Shown: positions 1 through 9,502 of the stretch, one piece after another
Position numbering within the stretch: position 1 is the stretch's first letter
How the letters are laid out: every line of letters begins with the position of its first letter
Assembly (NCBI RefSeq): GCF_043641665.1
Contig: NC_092200.1
Location: 18,931,423-18,995,422 of the forward strand
Direction: 5' to 3'
Length of the DNA stretch: 64,000 nt
Origin: Enoplosus armatus
Taxonomy: Eukaryota; Chordata; Actinopteri; Centrarchiformes; Enoplosidae
The notes under the pieces: model-generated
What the model saw: the letters and a program-made list of their open reading frames with translations, nothing else
What the model was told of the DNA's origin: nothing
The model's database searches: none
Program-made: the position numbers and the translations under genes

Positions 1-131
1 CACAGGGTAAAGGCCGCTGTGGCTGGATGCATTATTTGCCACGCTGAAGGCGTGTAACAGACGGGCTGCTGATGTCATCTGTTACGACAGAGCTGGAGAA
101 GTCGCGTAGGGGTCGAAGGTCGAAGGCCCCG

Positions 132-160
132 ACACACACACACACACACACACACACACA
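132..160. repeat. (AC)n microsatellite
   Basis: Uninterrupted AC dinucleotide run of about 14 units. Confidence 0.95.
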
Positions 161-763
161 TCTTCATTTGAGTTAGCTGTCACGAAAACATATGATGTCA
201 TCGTCTATTTCTCAATGGTTTGGGTGATATCAAAGCGTTGACTTATATTCATCTTCCAGCATCCAGCGGACATGGATCAGCATCAGCGCCGACTTGTGCT
301 TCTGGCCGCCTAACGCGGCCCCACTCTAATGCCTCACTTCCGCTGCCTGGTTACGGCTCGGCTCGACTCAACTTGAATCGCTTCAGGTGCCAGGTACTTT
401 ACTCTGGATTTCGTCTCCCACTGCAGATAGTAAAAGCGTGAAGCTGCCGTGTGACGCCGTCCCCAGCGTGGCACAAGCGCAGGAACTCACGCTGGATCCA
501 TTCATCCGCAACCAAAAAAAGAAATGAAGGAACGTCTGCGCTTCTGGGTAGAGAAGAAAAATTGCGGTGGCTACTGATGGTAGCTTGGTTAAAAGCTCGG
601 CTCACTTGGAACCTCGACCAGGTACTATCCACAACTTCTGCCGAGGGAAAACCAAGCAAGAACGGTTCCAAACGAGTCGAGTTTAAGTTGACCGGCAGGT
701 GTGGAACCTCAGCAGCAGGTGTAAGTGATAGGCAGCAATCAGGAAGCCCAGGCCCAGGAACGC

Positions 764-797
764 CACACACACACACACACACTCACACACACACACA
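764..797. repeat. (CA)n microsatellite, interrupted
   Basis: CA dinucleotide tract broken once by a 'ct' interruption near 783. Confidence 0.95.
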
Positions 798-2291
798 AAC
801 AGAGGAAAACACACAGGGGGACTTGAGGCACGTGCCTCGCAATAATACAACTGTTAGAAAATAAGTGACCTTACTGGTGGTGTAAGGATGCAGCAGGTCA
901 GAGATGTACACAGGTGTGCCTGACCATGCAGGGCTCTATATGTGAAAACAAGAACCTCAGTATGAGTCCTCAACTTGGTGGGAAGCTCGCGTAAAGAGGA
1001 CGAGATGGGTGTGGGATGTGAGTTCGCCTGCTGGACCTGGTCGGCAGCAGCGGTGCGGCGTGGTGCTCGGGACCATTTGCAGGCGGCCCAGGGACGGATT
1101 GCAAGTAGTCTAGCCGGGACGATGTAAAAGTGTGAGAATGACCATCTCTAACTCCGGTTGTGACACAGCAGACCCGAGTTTGGCAATGTTTCTTCGATGG
1201 AAGAAACATGTGAGGGGCAAAGAGCTGCAGAATCTGGTGATAATCCTCTGTGGGTTCGCCATTTTATCCACTGTTCACAAAAAAAGACTGATTGAGTGCA
1301 GCTTGTAGTTGGTTAGGTTATTTACACAAGTTGTTGTTACTTGGGGAGGTGACGAAAAGTTTTGAAATAGCATCATGTGTTCTAACCCTGCTGTCAGTCA
1401 TTGCTGTAAATCCCCAGGATTTTACCGTCTGAGTGGAAAAGCAGAGGAAGCGGAACATGGTAAGGTGAACAATTGCAAAATGCTCTCACGCAAACCTGCA
1501 TGGAATCCGATTAAAATGTCACGTAAGAGCCAGTGTGGGCTAACAGCCTCCCATAGACAACCAGTGCAGCACTGAGGTAGACTGCTGTATTCTAAATCCA
1601 TCCATGAATACATGCCACTCCAACGCCACATATTTCTTGTTCCTTGTAACTGTGGTCAGCGGTGCACAGAGCACGGCCGCTGACTTTTGGCAAAATCCCG
1701 GGCCAGAGGCGTGAATGTCTGCGCGAGTTCACCCAAAGTTCTATCCAAAAAGTCGTTGGGATATTTCAGTCTGAACCAGTGGTGGGTGGGACATGACCAT
1801 GCACAGAGCCACGCCACTGGCAACGGCTCAGACTGGCGGACCGGCAAAAGGCAAGATCGCAAATCACCTGAAATTGCATGCGTGCGTAAATTGCATGCTG
1901 CATGGGAAAAGCTGTAGAAACAGTGCTCTGAGCTACATGCTGAAAAAAACAACACCCACAACTCCAGGAATACAGTATCAATGACTGAAGTCTTTAGTCA
2001 GGGACATGGTCAACATGGACATGTATACATTCATCAGGTTATTGAATGACTGGGGCTGCCACGCTCCAGCTCTTGTATTCATTACTGGTGTGTTGCGTAA
2101 CAGCTGAGAATTACATGCAGCCAGTTTGCTCTCTGCAAACGGGAAAAAAAAAAGAAGCAGCGGACGGCCTCTGATCCCAACAGTCGCCTCGGTACGAATG
2201 AAGGCCATGTGTATGTACATATGTGCTGCCCACATTGCTGTTTTGGAGTGCTGCACGCACATGTAAGGAGGTATTTATTAAGCGTGTGTAC

Positions 2292-2326
<35 letters not shown>
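2292..2326. repeat. (CA)n microsatellite
   Basis: CA dinucleotide tract ending in a tca-interrupted edge. Confidence 0.95.
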
Positions 2327-2331
<5 letters not shown>

Positions 2332-2832
2332 GATGTGGGCCTCAGAACATTCAATCCCTCTACATGATGTTCGGTATGCTGGAAGGTTTCCTGAGAGTTG
2401 TGAGGCCTTGGACCTGCTGGTAACAGTCAAACACAGAGGTTTTTTTTTTTTGTTGTTGTTGTTGTTGTTTCACCAGTTTCTTAGTTGTTTGTCTTTGGAA
2501 GGCATCCATTTAACTTCTCCTTAAAACTAGTCAGGCGTGGAGCTGTGTCTTTGTTTAGTTGCATCATGGAAGCTAAAGTTTTAACTTTCTAAGTAGAGCA
2601 TAAAGGGGTGTTACAGCCCAAAAATCCTGGAGGGGAGAGAGGCAACAGCAAGGTGATCAGGGATTTAGAATTAGAGTAGGGCAGATCAGAAAGAATAGAA
2701 CATTTTCCCCAACATGTTGGTCACATGATGCTCGTAGCAGGTTTTGAGCCCCATGGCAAGCACGAGTGTTTTTGGACTGTTCTCAGTCCATGATACGGCC
2801 ACGAAAAGTGACCAATTTTTTTATGCCCAGAG

Positions 2833-2905
2833 GCCCGGCTAGCTCAGTCGGTAGAGCATGAGACTCTTAATCTCAGGGTCGTGGGTTCGAGCCCCACGTT
2901 GGGCG
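2833..2905 (+). tRNA. tRNA-Lys (anticodon CTT), copy 1
   Basis: A 73-nt cloverleaf with the 7-bp acceptor stem closed by 3' gttgggc plus discriminator G. The anticodon loop reads a-ct-CTT-aat, so it decodes AAG as lysine. Internal Pol III promoters are visible: A box around 'tagctcagtcgg' and B box 'gggttcgagcc'. No intron. A TTTT run 7 bases after the 3' end serves as a Pol III terminator. The sequence matches the standard vertebrate tRNA-Lys-CTT as I know it, so this copy is probably functional. Confidence 0.96.
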
Positions 2906-3061
2906 TTGATGTTTTAGGGTACAGCACATCAGAAAGATGATGAAATATCAAGTTCCTGAGTGGTCTACAAGCGCTACACTGATATTGTAGCCTCCACCCT
3001 TGTGAGTGTTCTCAGTCCATGATACGGCCACGAAAAATGACCAATGATCTTAAGATCAGAA

Positions 3062-3120
3062 GCCCCGATAGCTCAGTCGGTAGAGCATGAGACTCTTAAT
3101 CTCAGGGTCGTGGCTTCGAG
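3062..3120 (+). pseudogene. Truncated tRNA-Lys(CTT) pseudogene, copy 2
   Basis: It keeps the D arm, anticodon arm (CTT) and most of the T arm, then jumps straight to the flank shared with copy 5 ('ctggtgttt'). Compared with copy 5, exactly 14 bases (the end of the T arm, the 3' acceptor strand and the discriminator) are missing. The 5' acceptor strand also differs (gccccgat instead of gcccggct), the B box is damaged (g-to-c in 'ggcttcgag'), and the downstream T run is only three long. It cannot form an acceptor stem, so it is a dead copy. Confidence 0.92.
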
Positions 3121-3588
3121 CTGGTGTTTCAGGGTACAGCTGATCCGAAAGGCTAGGCCACTAGTCAAAATCAGAATCAGAAATACTTTAATGCAGACCC
3201 TAGGCCCAACCCTTGCTCCACATTGGCAATTGGGTTTTTCCTGAGGGTCATTCAGACACTTGGATGAGCCGAGGGTGAAGACTACCTGAGGTTGGGTCAC
3301 AAATTCCTGAGTGGTCTACAAGCAATGACACAACTTTAGCCAAACTAGACCATTAGTAAAAACACAAACCCTTGCCCTACATTGGCGATTATTTTTTTCC
3401 TAAGGGTGATTGAGACACTCGGATGAGCCGAGGGTGATGACTGCCTCAGGTTTGGTCTCTTCCCAGAAGATGTTGGTCATCTGATGCTCGTACCAGGTTT
3501 TGAGCCCCATGGCAAGCACTAGTGTTTTTGGACTGTTCTCAGTCCATGATACGGCCACGAAAAATGATAAAAAATTTTATGATCAGAA

Positions 3589-3661
3589 GCCCGGCTAGCT
3601 CAGTCGGTAGAGCATGAGACTCTTAATCTCAGGGTCGTGGGTTCGAGCCCCACGTTGGGCG
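3589..3661 (+). tRNA. tRNA-Lys (anticodon CTT), copy 3
   Basis: Identical over 73 nt to copy 1, with intact A and B boxes and a strong T6 terminator a few bases downstream. Intron-less. It sits 55 bp after the shared upstream block. Confidence 0.96.
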
Positions 3662-3940
3662 CTGTTGTTTTTTGATCAGAAAGGCTAGGCCACCAGTCAA
3701 AATGCAGACCCTTGGCCTACCCCTTACCCCACATTGGCAATTGGGTTTTTCCTGAGGGTCATTCAGACACTTGGATGAGCCGAGGGTGAAGACTACCTCA
3801 GGTTGGGTCTCTTCCCAGAAGATGTTGGTCACCTGATGCTAGTGGAAGGTTTTGAGCCCCATGGCAAGCACTAGTGCTTTTGGACTGTTCTCAGTCCATG
3901 ATACGACGACAAAAAGTGACCAATTTTTTTATGATCAAAA

Positions 3941-4013
3941 GCCCGGCTAGCTCAGTCGGTAGAGCATGAGACTCTTAATCTCAGGGTCGTGGGTTCGAGC
4001 CCCACGTTGGGCG
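3941..4013 (+). tRNA. tRNA-Lys (anticodon CTT), copy 4
   Basis: Identical to copy 1 over the whole cloverleaf, with a TTTT terminator in 'ttgatgttttaggg' just downstream. The shared upstream block before it carries small changes (atacgacgac instead of atacggccac). Confidence 0.96.
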
Positions 4014-4434
4014 TTGATGTTTTAGGGTACAGCACATCAGAAAGGCTAGGCCACTAGTCAAAATCAGAATCAGAAATACTTTAATGCAGACCCTAGGCCC
4101 ACCCCTTGCTCCACATTGGCAATTGGGGTTTTCCTGAGGGTCATTCAGACACTTGGATGAAGGTGAAGACTATCTGAGTTTGGGTCACAAATTCCTGAGT
4201 GGTCTACAAGCAACGACACAACTTCAGCCAAACTAGACCATTAGTAAAAACGCAAACCCTTGCCCTACATTGGCAATTCTTTTTTTTCCTGAGGGTTATT
4301 CAGACACTTGGATGAGCTGAGGGTTAAGACTGCCTCAGGTTGGGTCTCTTCCCTATGGCAAGCACTAGTGTTTTTGGACTGTTCTCAGTCCATGATACGG
4401 CCACGAAAAGTGACCAATTTTTTTATGATCAGTA

Positions 4435-4507
4435 GCCCGGCTAGCTCAGTCGGTAGAGCATGAGACTCTTAATCTCAGGGTCGTGGGTTCGAGCCCCACG
4501 TTGGGCG
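4435..4507 (+). tRNA. tRNA-Lys (anticodon CTT), copy 5
   Basis: Identical to copy 1, with a TTTT terminator in 'ctggtgttttgggg'. Last member of the array. Its 3' flank is the closest match to that of the truncated copy 2. Confidence 0.96.
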
Positions 4508-4740
4508 CTGGTGTTTTGGGGTACAGTTGATCAGAAAGGCTAGGCCACCAGTCAAAATGCAGACCCTTGGCCTAACCCTAGCCCCACATTGGCAATTGGG
4601 TTTCTCCTGGGTGTCATTCAGACACTTGGATGAGCCGAGGGTTAAGACTGCCCCATGTTGGGTCTCTTCCCCAATATGCCATGAACACGTTGGTAGCAGG
4701 TTTCGAGCCCCATGGTCGACCCTAAATAGGCGCTAGTGCC

Positions 4741-7159
4741 AGTTAATCAAAGATATCATTATGCTGATATTGTAGCTGAATCACTTCATTTTCATGGTGA
4801 ATTAGAAAATGGTCAGATTTGGCCCACGGGCCGCAAGTTGAGTATCACTGCCCTAAACTGTATGCACTTAAAATGAATTCATGTCAGTTATTATAGTTTC
4901 ACAAGTTTTCATCACAGAATAAAAACTAAACCAAATTTCACACAAACATCTCAAATCACTGCTGCAGCACTATCCACTTGTCACTTTTTACCATGTTTCA
5001 TCATGTGTTTTCAGAATATGGCTAAATGCATTGTTTTTTATAGCGTATGCCAGTTTGAACCTACTTTCTATGATATATGAAATGAATTAACATCATAAGG
5101 ATTTACCTAAATTCTATTTTGTCAATAAAAAGTTGGGAAAAATGGGTTTAATCCCTGACCTTTGGAGGACCACAATCCTTTTGGAAGAACTAGAGTTTTG
5201 GAAGATGGTTGTCAGATAAATTTATTGTGTAAGATCATCAGATTGCTTTACACAGACACAAAAATAAAGACCAAAATAAATAAATTGGAACAATGCAAAT
5301 GGAGCCAGATCTTATTAGCGTTTGTGTTTTTCAGCTAAATGTCAACTGGGAAGGCACACTAAGAGGCTAGGCCAGTTGTGGTTCTGTTCTCAGTTAACAT
5401 AAAATGTGATTTGAGTTTTGTCATGGCTTTCATGAGCCTGTGGTGTTTTCAACCCAGCCTGGTTAAAAAAAAAAAAAAGAAAAAAGAAAAAAGCAATAAA
5501 TAGAGACAAAAAACTCCCCCAAACACTTCTGCCAGGCTTAATATTACAGTTGGGTATCACCAACATAGCTTTTTGAAGCCTGAAAATACCCGAATCATGT
5601 AATATTATGAAAATGTGGCAATTTGCTTACCATTGATAATGATAATGATAACACTGTCGTGCATCCTTGTGTCTCTAATACATTTAGATGAAAGGGTGTG
5701 AGCTCACCTCCGCTGATGTCAGCAGGTGCGCTGAGCCGATGGAAACCACCTGCTGTGTAGCGCCACTGATTGGCACGTTGCCTGACGTGCTGCCTGCCGG
5801 GGTTTTCAACCTATAGGGCATTTAGAGCTCAGGAGCCCTTTGGGATTCGGTTGTAATCAAAGCTAAACTCGGTAGAATCACAGTCAGTAACCTTTACTTT
5901 GACGTGCAGCAGCTACCCCTGTTTGCTTCCATGGATTTACACAACACATAAGTGTGTATTTACCTGAAAATGCTGCAGATTTTAAATTGAATCATTCCAA
6001 GATTGCGCAAATTTTCTAAGACAAGCACCCGATGGCATGTAAATGTGCAGGAAATCCCCAACAGCTTATCATGTTGCTCACAGATGTCTTCCCGTAATTA
6101 TGATAGCACCAGATAGCAATAAATGCCTCGGACGGAAATATATACATAAGTGTTTCCAAGACACCGAGAAGGGTGGTTTGTTATGTCACCGACTCGTAAA
6201 AACAGCTGGAGAAAGTGTCACTCAGCTCTGATCAGCAGTGACAAAGAAATAAGAAATAAGAAATAAGACCAGGAAGAGGAAGTTGGAGCACGTGTGAGCG
6301 GACCTCCAACTCACTCTGGCGTCAAATGAAAACGAGACTCAGTCACGGAGTTCTGGCTCATTTATTGGCATCCTGTAACCCGCAAAGTACAGAGGCCATA
6401 TTATGGTCTGTGGACGGGCTTTACCCATGTTTGTGCGCGCTTGTGTTTTTTTTTTCCCCCCCAACCACTGTACATGGCATTTCTGAGCACATTTGGTTCA
6501 CATATGGCCTCAAGGTGTACTCACCCACCCCCCAACACACATGCACACACATCTCCCGGTGATTAATCTGAGGAGCTCGAAGAATAAATAAACTCACTTC
6601 AGCTTTCTCCACACTGACCGCTGATTTATGCTATTAAGGCGGCACTAATCAATATTTTCATATTGGGCCAATGTATAACAATGGGTCAAATTACTACGTC
6701 ATGTGAAAGGTGTCGCTCATAGTCTCAAAGCGTGCGCTTCCATGAAGCAAATTTCCAGCAAAAAGGCTCAGATAAACCCATGCCACCCAAAAAGTTAGCG
6801 ATTAACCGATGAAAAACGCCAAGTCGGTGGCGTTGATTGAATATTGGCAAAAAAAAAACAACAACAACTGCTCACACATTCGCCATATAAAAAAAAAAAT
6901 CTATAAGGTTATAATATGTCAGCGTTGAGTTTGTCATCTAATTGCAGCCTTAAAGCAGTAATAATGTATATTTGGCCATATTTTTGGACACGTTACCTCC
7001 TTATGAAGTTGTTATGGTGCATGTTTTCCCCTGTCATGGACTGTATCTGTTCCACTCCGTTAAGACAGGTCTAGAAGTGCCACCAGGTTTTCACAGCCAT
7101 TGTTGCCCAGCAATTGTTAGCGGAGATCAACATTTTGTGTGCAAAACGAAGAGCAACTG
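4741..7159. other. Intergenic region without a supported gene
   Basis: AT-rich sequence with a short GATAAT run near 5634-5652, an AAGAAAT run near 6247-6268 and a motif at 4819-4854 ('ggcccacgggccgcaagttg' followed by agtatcactgccct) that resembles the ends of the element at 7160-7351 and 17624-17910. I see no exon, RNA gene or conserved domain. Confidence 0.5.
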
Positions 7160-7351
7160 CCAGCTTTCTGCCAGAAAGCCTTTCGTGTCCCAAAAGTCAA
7201 CGTCGGACTTATTATTTTAACCCAAACCATGACTTTTTCCCAAACCTAACCAAGTAGTTTTGGTGCCTTAACCTAACTAAACTGTGACGTTTCACGTTAA
7301 CCCCGTGTTAGAAAGCCCCCCCCCCCCCCCGGCAAAGCAAGTTGAGTATCC
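7160..7351 (-). mobile_element. MITE-like element, copy A
   Basis: Contains 'ctttctgccagaaag', then a 'cccaaacctaaccaagtag' core, and ends with 'gcaagttgagtatcc' after a poly-C run. The same modules occur in reverse order and orientation at 17624-17910. This core is familiar to me from teleost interspersed repeats. It is non-coding. The family name is not assigned, and strand is given relative to copy B. Confidence 0.6.
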
Positions 7352-7772
7352 GTGAGCTATGGACTGCCTCAGAATGTAAGTCGAAATATTCATTTTCGAA
7401 CCCGATCTGTGGTGGAAATGGTTGTGCCAGATGAAAAATGACTAATTTCCATTCTGTACGTCTCACTGGAGAACGTCTCCCGTGTCTCTGTCCTTATGAG
7501 GACATTTGTTACGCAACTCTCGGCTGCGTGACGGGCCACAGGTGGCTCATGTTGTTTTCCTTCATTCTATATTCTGCGAGTCATGGCCTATCTCAGCCAT
7601 GTCAAACGCAGCACCTGGAAACCCAGCAAACAGTTGAATAGTAAAGGGGGGGATTTGCTGGGTAACAATAGCAAACCATATGTTCCTGTATCCCATCCAT
7701 CATGGCTGACACCAAAACACTGACAGAGCCTCCTCTGCCTTTTCTCCAGTGCAAGGCACCCTAGAGGTTTGA

Positions 7773-7774
<2 letters not shown>

Positions 7775-7811
<37 letters not shown>
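7775..7811. repeat. (GT)n microsatellite
   Basis: GT dinucleotide tract of about 18 units. Confidence 0.95.
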
Positions 7812-7815
<4 letters not shown>

Positions 7816-7948
7816 CCACTTCAACCATAGAGCTAGTATGAACACATACTATACATGAGCAGCTAGTGTGAGCTTGACAGATGTTGTTTGCTTTGGGAAA
7901 TGTCGGGTTTCCATTCACACCGTCACTGTAACCCAGGCCTGGGCCTAT

Positions 7949-7972
7949 ATGTGTGCGTGTGTGTGTGTGTGT
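7949..7972. repeat. (GT)n microsatellite, short
   Basis: GT tract with one 'gc' interruption. It is followed 65 bp later by a CA tract, so the two repeats face each other in inverted orientation. Confidence 0.9.
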
Positions 7973-8034
7973 TCCACATACTGACAGGTGGTGAAAGGCC
8001 ATGCAATGCTGCCTGAGGGAAAAACACAAAAACA

Positions 8035-8037
<3 letters not shown>

Positions 8038-8073
<36 letters not shown>
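8038..8073. repeat. (CA)n microsatellite
   Basis: Uninterrupted CA tract of about 18 units, complementary to the GT tracts at 7775 and 7949. Confidence 0.95.
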
Positions 8074-8077
<4 letters not shown>

Positions 8078-9046
8078 GCTGTACTTTTAATCGCCTTGGC
8101 TCCCGCATAGGTGTGAATGTAAACCCCACACACCGACACGTCACCTGGAGCATCTCTGTTGAAAAGGCAGAGAACGAGGCTTCCTCCACTCCAACTCAAA
8201 CAAGCCTCCGCCACTCAACATATGGGACGCCACCGAAGTGTTTTTAACCCTTTACAGCAAGCGCTGATGGAGGGCTTTCAGCTGACGAACACGCCCTCCA
8301 GATGTGGAGGTTGGAGGTCCCTCGGCTCTCGGGCCATATGGCTGCGAAAACGCAAAATGTCAACAACAACAAAAAAAGTTACTGCAAATTAAATAAGTAA
8401 TTTGACTGAATTTGACTGAATAAGTAATTGAGGAGAATGATTTAACAGTGACGATTCAATACAATCGCTCGCTCCGAATAAACGGGAGCACGACGTTAAA
8501 CAATGGCTGACATTTGAGCAAGTCAAAGACAACGCAATGTTTTTCAGGAGTATGCTGCATATCTCGGTCCAAAGTAGAAACAAAGCGGCATGAAAGCCAA
8601 TCATTTAGACCAGTGCCTCCCAACCCTTTTCTTAAGGGACCCCTATTTTGCCATTTTATATACAGTGACGACCCCCACCCACACACAATTACAAAAAAAA
8701 AAAGTCTTCACGTATATTTCACTCCGTTCGTTGCATTAAAAAAAAAACAATAACAGCACAGAACAATGAACTGTACAATTAATCTAAATAGTGAACCTAA
8801 TACCTGCAGGAAGTTTGTGTAAAAGTATACAATGTGTATACAATGCTGAACAGATATTGCAACGTATCACACGCTGTTGCCTTGTATTTTTTAGGAACGC
8901 AGTTCTGTGTCCGTATTATGATTTTCTTCATACGCGCGTTTTAATAGTCCAGGCAGTCTGGCTTTATAACACATGAATAAACAGAGATATACACCTCTAA
9001 AATAACCCTTACATTATTTAGTCGTCTCATTCACAGACATTAATTA

Positions 9047-9050
<4 letters not shown>

Positions 9051-9096
<46 letters not shown>
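9051..9096. repeat. (AT)n microsatellite
   Basis: Pure AT dinucleotide run of 23 units, self-complementary. Confidence 0.95.
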
Positions 9097-9099
<3 letters not shown>

Positions 9100-9462
9100 T
9101 GCGGTCCAAACGGTGCAGATTTCAAAGTGGTATTGTGTATATGTGATAACCCTCGACTCGCAAGATAAAGGGCTGCGTTCAGGCTCACAAAAAAAAGTCC
9201 GACGGCTGTCAAGGTTAAGGCACAACAGAGATCGCAGGGTTAGATTACTTTGTAATGTAAATGAGGCAATTCTACAATGTAGATAAATACGTCAGTGTTG
9301 TCCTCGCAACTTGTTTGCGCTGCCCCCCCCCTCGCCAAAAAATCAGTTATTGCACGTTTAATTTTTGAGTTAGTACATTTCGTGTGCAGCCGCTTTACTA
9401 CACAATCAATTAATCCTGGTCCCAAGCTTCAGTGATCATTACAACTCAGGTTATTTTCCTTT

Positions 9463-9502
9463 TCATGGAAGCCAGTAATGATGTCATCACTGGCTTCCAT
9501 GA
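9463..9502. repeat. 40-bp inverted repeat (hairpin palindrome)
   Basis: Two 19-bp arms, 'tcatggaagccagtaatga' and 'tcatcactggcttccatga', are reverse complements except at one position and are separated by only two bases (tg). The arms are not low-complexity. Function unknown. The near-zero spacer suits a cruciform or a MITE core more than an RNA hairpin. Confidence 0.85.

Larger units (their letters stand above)
1..2778. other. Intergenic region left of the tRNA array
   Basis: No exon or RNA gene could be supported here. The stretch holds (CA)n microsatellites, a short GTT run near 2448-2468, and near 1755-1800 a fragment resembling a repeat seen again at 45.7 kb and 50.4 kb (shared 'atatttcagtctg.acca' core). 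Open frames in this part have no recognisable domain and mostly span low-complexity sequence. Confidence 0.5.
2700..4740 (+). repeat. Tandem repeat array carrying tRNA-Lys genes
   Basis: Five tandem units of unequal length (tRNA starts 229, 527, 352 and 494 bp apart) share both a tRNA-Lys sequence and its flanks. Every unit has the block 'gttctcagtccatgatacg' starting at 2779, 3008, 3534, 3887 and 4381, always 54-55 bp before the tRNA start. Downstream flanks share 'aaggctaggccac.agtcaaaa', 'cacattggcaattgggt' and 'cattcagacacttggatga' segments with indels between units. Two units also contain an 'aatcagaatcagaaatactttaatg'-like piece (about 3169 and 4062), which matches the reverse complement of the LINE tail at 42.14 kb. 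The structure fits local unequal duplication of one tRNA gene with its flanks. Confidence 0.9.

Noticed and set aside
2833..4507. tRNA-derived SINEs instead of tRNA genes
   Set aside because: The tRNA parts are identical to each other and to a standard tRNA-Lys, have terminators right after the 3' end, and share long flanks both sides, which indicates tandem duplication, not retroposition.
7700..8214. Several open frames of 80-125 codons over GT/CA tracts
   Set aside because: They consist mainly of Val-Cys or Thr-His runs translated from microsatellites.
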